Shown in pieces: positions 10,832 to 23,418 of a stretch of DNA of 64,000 nucleotides. The DNA comes from Adiantum capillus-veneris (taxonomy: Eukaryota > Streptophyta > Polypodiopsida > Polypodiales > Pteridaceae): contig CM043953.1 of the NCBI GenBank assembly GCA_014529385.2, forward strand, positions 64,515,372 through 64,579,371. The letters are read 5' to 3'. Under the pieces are notes generated by a model, which worked only from the letters and a program-made list of their open reading frames with translations, was not told the DNA's origin and did no database searches. The translations under genes and the position numbers were made by a program. Position 1 is the first letter of the stretch; each line of letters begins with the position of its first letter.

Positions 10832-12522
10832 GACCCTATACTCCCCAAGAGTTTCCATGTCTATATCCTACACTTGCATTCACTAAAGACCCTACCAAGC
10901 CATCACCCTCTGAAGTTCCACTATCTGATGGTAGGAGTCTTGCTAAAGTACAAGAGGTTGAACGATATATGCGATGGGTCCTATCAAATTCTTGGATACA
11001 AAAAAGGCAAAACAGGGGACATTATCACGAATGGAGACTCCCTCAGTAAGTCCCATGGATCCTTTATATGTTGTTTTGCCTAGAGTCTTGATACATTCTG
11101 AGCCCACAAGCAATAGTTTTACCTTTTCAAATAAAGTTCATCTTTCCCTCGAAGACACTACGACTACTGTGTCTATCCTAGTAATGAGCATGACAAAAAG
11201 TACACCCAGGACCTCATTCGTTAGTAAAGCACCACTACCTAGGAGCAAAATGGCTATAGCAATACCCACAAGTGTATATCAATCATATATACATGTTGGG
11301 CCCTCATGCCCATGTAGCTCCTACACCCCCATTTGTTTCAACAACTTATGCTCCACGACCACCCAATCCAAGCCCCTATTCTAGTGGATTCATACTAGCT
11401 AGCATTAACATGTCACATCATGTGTCTGCTATGCCTAGGGCCACACATATGAACTTTGGGCCACCACATGGCGCAACATTGTACCAAGCTTGGAGCCCAA
11501 GGATTGCCCATATGCCAAACCCAACGCCAACTCCCATTCCACATGCAGTCCTAAGAGCACCTCTGCCCACTATACTTACTCATTTGGGTGACCTGGCAAC
11601 GTTTGCTCAAGCTATCGGTCGATCTATTTTGAAAAATATGTGTAGCACAACTGATAGAGAGCCTAGAAGTAAGGCAATACAAGTGGCCAAGATCACACAA
11701 AAATTCAATGGAGACAGAGATGTTAGAAAGCATATTGAGGTATTTGAACACGTATGTGATTCCCTGGAAGAGAACAATGAACTACATAAGTGCAAGGCTT
11801 TAAGCTTGACTCTAAGTGGGAAGATGGGGGATTGGTATAGAATCCTAAGAAATGAAGAGCGCACACACTATCCTACTCTTAGGAGATTCTTCTTGAAAGA
11901 GTACATACGAGAGGGAGTGCTTTGGGGTGTAGCATCTCAGCTCCAGAAAGCCCAACGGAAGAAAGGTGAGTCAGTGAGAGACTTTATTAGTTGATTGAAG
12001 CATTTGAATTCTCATTGTAATCCAAACAAGCATTTCAACAATGACAAACTTCTTAATAGATTCATTAGGGGACTGCGACATGAGGATATCTATAATGGCC
12101 TAGTCATTAGAGGTATCACTACTTGGGAAGCAATCACCACCAATGCAATCCAATTGGAAGACAATTTAATGAATGAAGGTGAAAGAGTGTCTGTTGAGCC
12201 AAAATCCACCAACTTGCAAGAAATTGGGCATGAGCTAGTGACCCTAAAGCCAATCGTGAAAGAGCCAAAGATATCTTAGATGACTTTGGCCAATCTCACC
12301 AAGGCTATCCAAGAAATCCTTTGGGGTAATCATACTCCCAAAATAATCATATGTATCCAAGAAGGGAGCAACAATGGTGCTCTGTTTTCTTGGGACCACA
12401 TGGCACCAGTTAATGCCCTACCTTTAAAGTTTAACGGAACTTGCAATGTGTGTGGTAGGTATGGCCATCAAGCTAAGGATTGCCTAGTGCTTAAATGCAT
12501 AATAGAAATAGACCACCTTTAG
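10832..12522 (+). pseudogene. Gypsy A gag, main part
   Basis: The best frame (11272-12522) is interrupted only by TGA at 11992 and TAG at 12277. It has a Pro-rich N-terminal stretch, then a retrotransposon-gag-like helical domain (about 11700-12190) with the usual pattern around 'TLRRFFLKEYI', 'KKGESVRDFI' and 'RFIRGLRHEDIYNGLV'. A CX2CX4HX4C zinc knuckle (CNVCGRYGHQAKDC) lies near 12445-12486. The protein would form the particle and package RNA. The region 10832-11271 is the continuation of the segment left of copia 1 and is more decayed. Confidence 0.75.
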
Positions 12523-12813
12523 CATGGATAAACTTGCATCGATTTCATGCATCAATGCATGTCCCACCCATTGAGAAACCATCACAGCATATGGTCCTTA
12601 GAACCAAAAATCTTATCCAAACCACACCATTACCCCCTCCAGTGCTAGGACCGTAGCCTCGGCATTCCAGAGTTGTGAGCCATCTAGTACTTATGTGGGC
12701 TGCGAAGATGACATAGACTTGTGTATCACCTACTAAGTGGATACTCTTGAGGAGTGTACCTAGTACTACATGGAGGACCATTGGGGACAAGTCAAGCTTG
12801 TATATCAAGCTAC

Positions 12814-13340
<527 letters not shown>

Positions 13341-13352
13341 TGGTATCAGAGC

Positions 13353-15309
13353 TCTAGGCTTGGATCTGCCATCGCCTACACCTAGGAGGACACTGCGAAG
13401 ATTTCCATCGCAAAGAAGTGCTTCTTTCCCATCAACGTTTTTTGGGATCTAGCGTTTTTTTTGGCAGCCCTAACGTTTTTAGTGGGGGGCATCATCTTCT
13501 GCAAGCCTTTGCTCTTGCCCTCCCTCCCTCTGTCTCATCGTCACCTTCTTGCTCCTCCTTGCATTAGAGTTTTTTAGCCAGCATTGGCCTAGCATTTTCT
13601 CCATCTGCACCAGCATTTTTTCAACCACAAGGCCCTGCATTTTGTGTAGGAGATAGCCTTTGGATCTAGCGTTTTTGGCAGCAGTAGCAGCTTGACCAAC
13701 ATTTTTCATTTCAAGCCTTCCTACTTGCCGATCTTGGACAGCCGAAGCCGCCCTGCTCCTTGCCCCTTGGTCTTCCCTCTTGAAGTTGAACCATCACGTG
13801 ACTTTGCCGGCGCTTCCACTCTCGGCATCCGGTGATTCCATCACCAGCATTTTGCTCAAACCCCTACATTCTCGCGGTGTTTCGAGCTCCCTTTTGCTAC
13901 GTGTTCAAGTTTTGGACAACACCTCTACTTTGCCCCTTCAACATCCCTTCGGGTTTTCCTTGCCTCTCCCGTCACTTACACCCTACTTCGTGATCATTTG
14001 GCGTTCTATCTGGCGCGGTTATTCAGATCCTCTTCTCACCCTTGATCTTTCTTCTTCAACATTGAGACGTGGCCTCAGATATAGGTTTTGGCACAACGGA
14101 CGGATCTCCCTCGACATTGCAGATCTTCCCTCCTTGAGGTTCTCTTGCCCTTAGGAAGATGCAGGGGATTGGATTGGTACAGGTACTTACGTGGAGTGGC
14201 TTGTGTTTTCCACTGCTACTTCTCCCTCAGTAACCCTCCCTCCCTCCCTCTCCCTCGACTGCTGTCTCTCTATTTGGGATTGCCCTATCCACTTCCTTCA
14301 TTGGTTCTCTGTACGTTAGACCCAAGCCTCTTGGCAGGTCAGACACTTCTTTTGGACTTGTACTCCTAGATGTGAGTATCCTTTGGCATGTGGATGCTTG
14401 CAGGGTCTCTTCTGACGCACTTCTTCATGGTGGCTCTTTTGCCTTGCCTCTCCATGGTAGAGCTTCTTCCTTGATTCTGCTTGGTTCTGTGACTTCTACA
14501 ACACCGGTCATTCTTCCTGATGCATCCTCTCAGCCGTCCTTTACCTCACCACATTCCATTACTTTCCTAGGGGGGAGTTCTCCTATGTCACGTGTCTTCA
14601 CGACTTGCACTTGAAGGATCTCTCTTGGAATTTTTGTCCAGATCTCGGTGGTGGATGTGCTCCCATAGGTTGAATTTTCCCAGGATCTCCTATGACTCTT
14701 TTGTCCAATATTGTGTGTCTTCCATGGAACGACAGATCATATTGCAGCTTATATATACCCTCAAGACGACTCTTCTCCCGAAAGATTGCAGATATTGCGG
14801 TCTCTACATGGATGGATTGCTTATCTTGTCATCTTGTCTACTATGGTGGATGATGCCTTCCCTATTGAGCCTCTTTGTCCTTCTCTTCCTCCCTTTTACT
14901 GCTAGAGCTTCTTTGACTTGGATATGCTACCGGTTTTCCACCTCGACAATTTTCCTCTCCTCTTGGTCAGAGTGTTCCTCTTCAGGGGGGTCCCCATGTC
15001 TTGTCTTCTAGTGCTACACTGGGTTCCTGCATCCTAGTGGATCATCACCGATGGGCTTTTGGATTCTCCTCTTAGGTTACTTCCTAATACAAATCCTCTT
15101 CAGTGACTTATTCTGTAGCTTGCCACTCCATCAGCTTCCTTGTGCGACTTGATCGGAGTTTCCTCACCATCACATTGGTGTTGTACGTATTATCGTGTTC
15201 TTTGGCTGGCGCTCCTCATCCTTTCCTCTTAGGATTTACATCTTCTCCAGATTTATGAGGCGTGTTGCATTCTCCTTGACAGCTTCTCCGCATCTGTTGT
15301 TGAGGGGGG
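13353..15309 (+). other. Interior of the non-autonomous LTR element
   Basis: Pyrimidine-rich on the plus strand, with many 'ccctccctc', 'cttcttcc' and 'gcgtttttggcag' motifs. The longest frames (13780-14154, 14592-15011) lack any known domain and are Leu/Ser-rich because of the C/T bias. I take it as non-coding RNA template. Confidence 0.6.
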
Positions 15310-15681
15310 TGTTAGATTTTCTTCATCTCCAGCTGCTTCGCACACTGTCTACAGGCTCCTTACACACATCACGTGCACTGGCCCTTAATTGTGGGTTGGC
15401 CACCCATACACCTTCTGTTGGACAGGGATCTTAGGCACACTTAGGGTTGTTCACATCACATTTCCCACTTTAGACCTGTTTTGGTCACATATTCCCCCAT
15501 TTATATTAGAGGGTCATATTTTTAGGTCATTGGGCTATATTGAGGATTATTGCCCGACCAGCCCCTATTCTCCTATATATAGGAGGGGGAGCACCCTCTT
15601 TCTCATTGTCTTGTCTTGTATAGAGTTTTCCATGTGGATTTATTGGGCTGCCAACCTTTCCACCATCTGTCTCATATCATG

Positions 15682-15757
<76 letters not shown>

Positions 15758-15777
15758 TTCCGCTGCACACTCTGACA
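15310..15777 (+). repeat. Right LTR of the non-autonomous element
   Basis: Begins TGTTAG, ends CTGACA, with TATATATA at 15574-15581 and a CT tract at 15687-15754. It differs from the left LTR at many bases, so the insertion is older than copia 2. Confidence 0.85.
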
Positions 15778-16731
15778 TCTTGCAGCAAGAGGCCAAAACA
15801 TCAATATCATTTCCAGGAGATCGTCTCTTCAATGCTACAAATGTTATGGACCACATCGAGTAGCTGAGTGTCCTATTAGAATGCAAAGGAATGTTGCACG
15901 AGTGCAAACAAGTCAAGATAGTAAATCAACAATGCCAATACTCACTTGTAGTCGTTGTGGCATAGATTATTTGATTGACCAATGTCCCAATTATCAATTA
16001 TCCAAATGCACCAAACTTACACCATTGAACTTGGTCAAGATGACTGATGGGGCACAACAAACTACACATGTAGTACTAGTGAACGCACTCACACGATCGA
16101 TTATCCAAAACTAAAATTACATCCTCGAAGAGAGAGAGATGCTGCATCAATTGGCCGAGCGAGAAAGAAGAAAACACGAAGGAAGAGATCACTAAAAGCT
16201 ACAAATTCAAGCCCTAGTTCAAAGATCAACATAGGGACCAGTGATGACCCCATGTATATGAATGATCGTGAAGATGATTTTGATTCAATAGAAACCAAGG
16301 AGACTAAAACTGCCACCATAAGAGAAAAGACCAATGAGGACCACCACGAGAGAAAATCAAGCAAAGACATGTTTGGGGAAGACATAAGGAAACTACTCCC
16401 ATACCACCAATGATGCAACGAATGTCTTCAAGGCTAACCAATCAACTGAGAAACTCCAAGAGAAGCCACAAGGACCAAAACCCAAGGGAACCATGAAGAA
16501 ATATGTGACCAACCCAAACCCTGTAGAGGAGATTGAATGAGTTAAGTATTTAAGGAATTTGGTAGAGGAGATCCAAAGAGGGCTTCAGCCAAAACCTAGG
16601 CGGATTAGGATTACGGATACAGTGTTCCCCACACAACCGCAACCTCAAGGAGATCCCAACCTGCTGGACATACCTAGTATTATCTGGGAAGGAAGGAGGT
16701 CAAAACATCAGAAAGTGGGCACACACCTTTC
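15778..16731 (+). pseudogene. Gypsy A gag tail and gag-pol linker
   Basis: Immediately after the nested element the reading resumes with a second Cys/His motif (CYKCYGPHRVAEC, about 15832-15870) and a third Cys pair group (CSRCGIDYLIDQC, about 15947-15985). The first has one residue fewer than a standard knuckle. The rest, to the protease region, is charged and Lys/Thr-rich with several stops. Confidence 0.5.
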
Positions 16732-17445
16732 TTGATTGAAAGAATTTCTAGTGAGGGAATACATGACCCCATCGAAGAAATGGAGATTCCCTCTTCACGA
16801 GCCTTAGGTCATGGACTAGAATCTCAAAAGTTTCCCTTGAACATTGCCAAATTAATAGATTTCTTGGCCTCTGAAGTTAGAACCACTATAATGTCTAAAT
16901 TGTACGGGGATCCAAACCTATATTTGGCTCTTAAGGCATTTCTCAATGGAGAACTAAAAGTCGGCCTACCACAATTTTCACAGATCAGTAGGCAAATGAA
17001 ATCCCAATTGAGGAGGAATGCTTGGACCCACAACCCAAACTAGACGAAAGCTCAATTATTGAAATACATGTTAACAAGTTGGGACAATACTTTGAAGGCG
17101 ATGAATCTAATGCAACCCTACCAATCACTACTAAATGATTAACTGTGAAGGGAATCCTTGATGGTGATGCAAAAGTAAGCATTGTAACAAAAAGCTATTG
17201 GGATTCTATGGGAAGACCTCATCTTGAAGTCACAAACGTAGTGGTAAAAAAAGGCCAATGGATCTATTGTTACGCCTATTGGAATGTTGAAAGATCTCAA
17301 CAACAAGGTCCTTGGACACAAGGTGCGGTATACCTTCATCATTATGGACTTCTCCGAGTATCCTATGTCATTGAGATTATCTTAGGGCGTCCTTTCATGA
17401 GGGAAGCAAAAATGGTACATGACTAGTCCAGAATCACGTCTACTT
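16732..17445 (+). pseudogene. Gypsy A protease region, 5' part
   Basis: The frame at 16732-17043 (no known domain) is followed by one that reads into an aspartic-protease-like segment, 'VKGILDGDAKVSIVTKSY', near 17143-17196. The usual plant gypsy form is L-D-G-G/S-A; here the second Gly is Asp. The flap and C-terminal motif 'IILGRPFMREAKMVHD' (about 17377-17424) are clear. An in-frame TGA (17136-17138) lies just ahead and is shared with copy B. Copia 2 cuts the region at 17445. Confidence 0.7.
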
Positions 17446-17672
17446 TGTTACCATATACATGTGGTAGTGATGTGTGTGAACACACTAGGACTGTCGGGGC
17501 ATTTTTTCCCTCTTTAGGAGGTTTTTTCCCTTGTGCATTGTATATACGCCCATCACTCTAGGGCTATCTATCTTTCCATTGCACACTAAATTATACACTC
17601 TCTATTGTGTGCCTTGAGCTTCCTTCGTCTTCTCCAAGCTGTGTGTGTTTCTCTGCAACCCTAATTCCAACA
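17446..17672 (+). repeat. Copia 2 5' LTR
   Basis: TGTTACC to CCAACA, 227 bp; TATATA at 17541-17546 after 'gtgcattg' is the probable promoter core. Confidence 0.95.
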
Positions 17673-17674
17673 AT

Positions 17675-17686
17675 TGGTATCAGAGC
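17675..17686 (+). promoter_or_regulatory. Copia 2 primer-binding site
   Basis: TGGTATCAGAGC, complementary to initiator tRNA-Met, two bases after the LTR. Confidence 0.92.
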
Positions 17687-17975
17687 AGGTCACGTCCTCT
17701 CGGGCTTAGTCGCCAACTGCTCCAGCACACGCCTGCTCACTTTCTCCGACTTCAGTGAGCTCAGAATTTTGATTTGGGCTTATTTCGACCTCCATTTCCA
17801 CTACAGGCAGTACTGCACAGGCTATTTCATCATTTTGTGCAGAATTTTTGTCAGTGCCGTTTTCTGCATAACAGGTGCCTTATAGTCTTCTACAGTTTGT
17901 GCTATATAGAACAGGTTGTTCCCGCTCCATTTCTCCTATTTTCGGGCAGTTTTCACATCAGGTGCAACATTTACC

Positions 17976-20900
17976 ATAGCTGACAACAACAACACAGATG
18001 TGTTCAAGATGTTTGCTGCTAAGGACAGGTTGGATGGGGACAACTACCCTATGTGGGCTTATATGATGCAACATGTTCTTGTGTCAAAGGGTGTCTAGAA
18101 CATTGTGAAGGGCATTGATGTACGTCCTGGTTCTGAGGATGTAGGCGATGTTGAGGATGTTGCAGGTCTTGCTGCAAGGATTGCAGCTGTTAGATTTGTT
18201 TTGCCTACGGTAGAACAAGCTCATTGGGATGTTAAGGATGCACAGTCTCATGCATTGATTGCGTTGTCTGTGAAGCGCACCATTGTTCCTCACATCCGTT
18301 CAACAAAATCTGCAAAACAGGCTTGGGATATTCTAGCAGGTCTTTATGCAAGCCACAATGAGGCTAAAATTGCTTTGCTACGTAAAGAGCTGGGGTCGAA
18401 GATTATGCATGAGGAAGATGATATGGACACTTTCCTTGCTAGTGTCAGGGATATCCATGAGCAACTTATTTCTGCAGATGAAGTTATTTCAGACAGTTCC
18501 CTTGTGCAGACAGTTCTTGATGCCTTAGACTTTTGCTAGTACTTGGAGACTTATGACCCAAGGAAATCCAGAAGTTGTCAAGTTTGATGCATTATGTACA
18601 TTGTTGTTGCAAGAGTCACTTTCCAGAAAAAATAGGACTAGACAGCGTGCAGTTGAACAGGCTTTTATTGCTTCTCAAAGAAAGGGTGGTAACAGCAATG
18701 CAGCCACTTCTTATGGTTGCTGGCAGCACTTCGTCTGGCAATTCTGGTGATAAGGGCAAAAAGAAGATGCGTTGCCATTATTGTAAAGCCAATGATCACT
18801 TGATCAAGTCGTGTCCTAAGTTGAAGGCCAAAGAGGCTAAGAAGAAAGAGGGTGGTTCCACTGCAAATGCTGGTTCCACTACAAATGTAGCCATTGTTGA
18901 GTCTTCTGTGAAAGGAGACTATGTTGCTGATGTTGATGCAGAATGGGCTTTTAGCGCAGAGTGCACTTACAAACCTGCTGTCCATGATGCATGCTTGTCA
19001 GTTGCTGCAGATTCACATGTGTGGTATTTCGACAGTGGTGCTACAAAGCACATTACCTCACATCGTGAATTGTTTACCTCTCTCGAGTTTGTCCCTCATG
19101 GGAATTTAGTCACTTGTGCCAACAACGCCTCTTATCCAGTTCAGGGAGTTGAAAAGATTGTGCTCACTGCTGCTAATGGCAGTTCCTTCACACTTGTTGA
19201 TGCACTTTATGTACCTGGGATCAAGAAGAATCTCTTGTCTGTATCCGCACTTGCTAGACTTGGACTTGTAGTCAAATTTGTGGATGACATATGTACAGTT
19301 CATGATCTCCGTTTTGGTGATGAAATTGTTGCATCTGGGCTTTTGTGTCGTGGGCTGTATAAGCTCACTTTGTATGACAAGTGTGGACAAAATTTTACAA
19401 ATGCTGTTGCAGATTCAAGGGCTATTTCAGATGCAAAACTTTGGCATGCACGTTTTGGTCATCTGAATTTTGCCAGTTTGCTGCGTTTGCAGAAATTTGA
19501 TATGGTTGCTTCTTTGCCGCCTCTTGAAGCACCTGTCAAACATGTTTGTGAAGGTTGTATTTTGGGTAAGATGCAGCGTTCTAAATTTCCAAAGGATGGT
19601 TCAGTTCATGCCACATGCAGGTTGCAGCTTGTGCATAGTGATGTTTGTGGGCCCATGCAAACTCCGTCCTTGGGAAATTACCTGTACTTCGTGACTTTCA
19701 TTGATGATTACTCCAGGCATGCATGGGTATTTCCGCTTGAAGCGAAGTCCGAAGTTTTTATGTGCTTCAAACAATTTCTAGCTATGGCTGAAAATGTCTC
19801 GAAATGTACTATGGGCACCCTCCGTTCCGATCGAGGGGGGGAGTATATGTCTCATGAATTTAATGCATTTTTGGCTAGTCGTGGGATAAAACACCAATGT
19901 ACAGTGCCTTATACACCTCAACAAAATGGTGTTGCTGAGAGGAAAAACAAGTCACTGACAGAAATGGCACGATGTATGGCCAAAAGTCAAGCTTTGCCGC
20001 ATTCTTTTTGGCTTGAGGCCATCATGTGTACCAGTTATGTACTTAACAGGTGTCCTACGAAAGCTTTGCAGTCTATTACTCCATATGAAGCATGGCATGA
20101 TAGAAAGCCTTCTATTGAGCACATGCGTGTTTTTGGCTGTTTGGCATATGCTTTGGTGCCACAAGTGCAGCGCAGAAAATTGGATGATAAGGCTGTCAAA
20201 TGTATTTTTGTTGGTTATAGTGCTGAAAGCAAAGGTTACAGGTTGTATCATCCGCAAACAAAACGTATTCTAGTTTCTCGGGATGTAGTGTTTGTGGAAG
20301 ATTCTATTCAGCTCTTGCTATCATGTACTAGAGACAGTAATGTAAGCTCACAGGACAGTTATGACACTTTGTTGCCTCTTTTCAGTGGTGGAAATACAAA
20401 TGTAAGTTCTAATGAGGCAAATGTACAGCCTATGGGGGTTTTTGAAAATGTTTTAGATCAGCCTATTACTGATGCAGATGTACATGATGTACTTGATGAG
20501 GAAAGGGCTGAAAATGAGCAGGCTAGAGGTATGCCAAAATGGCTGGTGCACACTTTGCGTCACAGTAAATTGGATGCACCTTTGTCTAGTCATACTCGTT
20601 CAAGCTCTCGCCATGCATCTTATGCATCAGATTGTTATGCTTTGGCTGTGTCTAGCTTACATGATGTTGAGGAGCCTCTGTCTTTTGATGAAGCACAGTA
20701 TTCAGAAAATTGGATGGCTGCCATGCAATCAGAATATGATGCACTTATAGAAAATGACACATGGACTTTATGTGATTTGCCTCCTGGCAAAAAGGCCATT
20801 GGTACGAAGTGGGTTTACAAGTTGAAACGCAAGCCGGATGGTGAGATTGATCGCCATAAGGCTCGACTTGTTGCAAAAGGTTATGCACAGCAAAAAAAGA

Positions 20901-22211
20901 ATAGATTATGAAGAGACTTTTGCTCCCACATGTCGTATGACTACTGTACGTTTTCTATGTGCATTGGCAGGTCATTTTGGTTGGGATGTACATCAATCAG
21001 ACATTGTTACTGCTTTCTTGAATGGTGACATATTTGAGGAAGTTTATGTAACGCAGCCTCGCGGTTTTGTCATAAAAGGACAAGAGGACAAAGTGTGCAG
21101 ATGTAAGAAGGCTTTGTATGGGTTGAAGCAATCCCCTCGTGCTTGGTATGAGAAAGCTAACACTCATTTGGTTAAACGAGGCTTTCGTAACAGTCCAACA
21201 GAAAGCTCATTGTATGTAAAGCGTGAGGGTGATGTACTTCTCATTGTGGTTCTTTATGTTGATGATTTGCTGATCACTGGACCAAATGAGAGACATATTG
21301 CTGAATTTAAGGCTGATTTGAATGCTACTTTCAAGATGAAAGATTTGGGGCTGTTGCATCATTACTTGGGTATACAGTTTAAGCAGTGTGATGGTGGTAT
21401 TGCCTCATGTCAGAAAAGTTACATAGAGACATTGCTATGTAAGTTTGGACTTGAGGATTGCAAACCTATTTCCACTCCCATGGAAACAGGTTTGAAGTTG
21501 AGTCTACATGATGCTGGCGATCCTGATGATGTCACTCTTTACCAAACTGTTGTTGGCTGCCTCATTTATGTATGCAACACGAGGCCGGATATTCAGTTTG
21601 CAGTCTCACAGGTCAGCAGATTTATGCATAGCCCAGGGTCTAAGCATTGGCAGGCTGTCAAGAGGATTTTCCGCTACCTTAGTGGCACTTTACATCTTGG
21701 CTTGTTTTATCCCAAGGGGGGATCATTGCCACCAGACTTACATGCTTTTTCCGACTCAGATTGGGCTGGTTGTTTTGACATGAGAGTGTCCACTAGTGGT
21801 TTTTGTTTCATGCTTGGTAGTTCATGTATATCATGGTTGAGCAAGAAGCAACCTACTGTGGCCACTTCGAGTTGTGAGGCTGAGTACAGGGAAGTCTTCA
21901 CAGCTACAGTTGAGTGTGTATGGCTTAGACGCCTTACGGCTGATTTGGGTGTTGGACAGGACACTGCCAACACTATCTACACTGACAGTCAGAGCGCATT
22001 GGCAATTGCGAGGAACCCAGTTTTTCATGCTCGCACAAAGCACATTGAGGTGCATTACCACTATGTCAGGGAGAGACTCTCAGTAGGAGAGATCAGCTTG
22101 GCTTATGTGCCAACACAGGAAAACCTTACAGATCTTTTCACAAAGGCATTGTCTCGTGAGAAGCTTGAAGCTTTCCACAAAGCTTTGGGCTTACTCCCCT
22201 TTGTGGACTGA
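17976..22211 (+). pseudogene. Copia 2 gag-pol polyprotein, disrupted
   Basis: By alignment of sense, gag should begin at 17976, but the codon is ATA. The gag (DUF4219/UBN2 type, 'KDRLDGDNYPMWAYMMQHVL') has a TAG at 18096, where Trp is expected, and frame changes near 18535-18555 and 18710-18720. Zinc knuckle CHYCKANDHLIKSC near 18772-18813; protease DSGATKHIT near 19030; integrase zinc region HARFGHLN and CEGC; integrase core HSDVCGP, RSDRGGEY and NGVAER, with all three acidic residues kept. A one-base gain in an A run near 20893-20899 shifts frame inside reverse transcriptase. The rest (to 22211) is open with YVDD near 21258, RNase H DSDWAG and DSQSALAIARN, and TKHIEVHYHYVRE. Confidence 0.95.
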
Positions 22212-22273
22212 TCTTGTCCTTAGGGCATGGCACTTCCCTTTACTCATGTGCCAGCTCTCGTTCACCGCATCAC

Positions 22274-22286
22274 TCCAGGGGGGATT
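22274..22286 (+). promoter_or_regulatory. Copia 2 polypurine tract
   Basis: The purine run 'aggggggat' stands directly before the 3' LTR and marks plus-strand priming. It is followed by two T bases. Confidence 0.7.
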
Positions 22287-22513
22287 TATTACCATATACA
22301 TGTGGTAGTGATGTGTGTGAACACACTAGGACCGCCGGGGCATTTTTTCCCTCTTTAGAAGGTTTTTTCCCCCGTGCATTGTATATACGCCCATCACTCT
22401 AGGGCTATCTATCTTTCCATTGCACACTAAGTTATACACTCTCTATTGTGTGCCTTGAGCTTCCTTCGTCTTCTCCAAGCTGTGTGTGTTTCTCTGCAAC
22501 CCTAATTCCAACA
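22287..22513 (+). repeat. Copia 2 3' LTR
   Basis: 227 bp, colinear with the 5' LTR with no gaps. It begins TATTACC, so the terminal TG is mutated to TA, and ends CCAACA. Confidence 0.95.
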
Positions 22514-23418
22514 TACTTATAGTTCCAAGACTCCTTCATCGGAGTTGATCTTGTAAGTGGTCCAGTGTACCCTTTAGGGAAGAAGTTTATAATTGACAAT
22601 CGATGAGACACCACAATTCACTCAGCTCCATTAAAATATTACTACACATGTAAAAAGGACACGGATATTGGGGGAGACTCTCCTTATATGGATGTCCTAC
22701 GTGGAATGGTTGAGTCGTGGAAAATGTTGATTATGTACACCTTGCAGCAACCATAGACACTTGGGGAAATAGAGGAACAAGTTGGGTAACACCTGAGGGT
22801 GAAGAAATACTGCAGGTTCCACCAATGAATATGTTTAAGTGCAATGCATATGTCTTCTGAGACAAAGAGTGAAGACCTGAATGACATCCAAGCTACTAGT
22901 GCCTCAGAAGGTTGTGATCAATGTGACTCAGAGATTGAATCATTGACAAAAATTAATTCTAAGCTTGAAAGGGAATCTGACTTTCATATTAGCTCAAATT
23001 GAGAAACAAAACCCTCGAGGCCAAGTACCATGCCATATAACAATTTATCGTGGAGTGAAGAGGACACAAATGAGGATAAATCCAGTGATTCCACACTAGT
23101 AGCAACCCAAAATTGAAAATTAGACAAGAGGAGTATGAGGTATAAGAGGCTACGATATCGAGCGAACGTACGTGCTAGGATAAAAGAAAAGAAGTCCGCC
23201 GCAAAATGGCTCAATTATGTGGGGGCAGTAATGCTCATCAAAAGTTGGTAGATAATTGGGGCAAATACCTTCAAAGTGTGATGTGGTGTAGCCCACAACC
23301 CTTTGACGTTGCACAACTAGAGATTGCAAAGAAGTCAAAGTTAAGCCATACTATAAGGAGACGCCAAAACTGGGAGTTAGCTCAATAACAAAGGGAAGCA
23401 AAAGTGAAATCATAGTCC
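22514..23418 (+). pseudogene. Gypsy A protease to RT linker
   Basis: Resumes the gypsy A pol after copia 2 and matches 63331-64000 closely. The longest sense reading includes 'YYYTCKKDTDIGGDSPYMD' (about 22639-22695) and an acidic Ser-rich stretch. TAG at 22754 and TGA at 23000 interrupt it at the same places in copy B. Lys/Arg-rich near 23130-23190. No named domain. Confidence 0.6.

Larger units (their letters stand above)
17446..22513 (+). mobile_element. Copia 2: Ty1/copia retrotransposon with small LTRs
   Basis: LTRs of 227 bp (17446-17672, 22287-22513) differ at 7 positions by my count. The target duplication is TACTT (17441-17445, 22514-22518). It has an initiator-Met primer site, gag, protease, integrase, reverse transcriptase and RNase H. 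The uninterrupted target is present in copy B at 63331-63335, which proves both boundaries. The copy has one nonsense change, three frameshifts and an ATA in place of the probable start codon, so it cannot move by itself. Confidence 0.95.

Noticed and set aside
13780-15011. Several frames in the non-autonomous LTR element as possible captured genes
   Set aside because: Leu/Ser/Pro-rich because of C/T bias, no homology pattern I recognise, and frames change often.
16985-17043. Stop after 'HNPN' (17041-17043, and 62931-62933 in copy B) as another shared nonsense codon
   Set aside because: The reading into the protease uses a different frame there (through 'CLDPQPKLD'), so this stop is an effect of a frame change, not a shared stop in the main frame.
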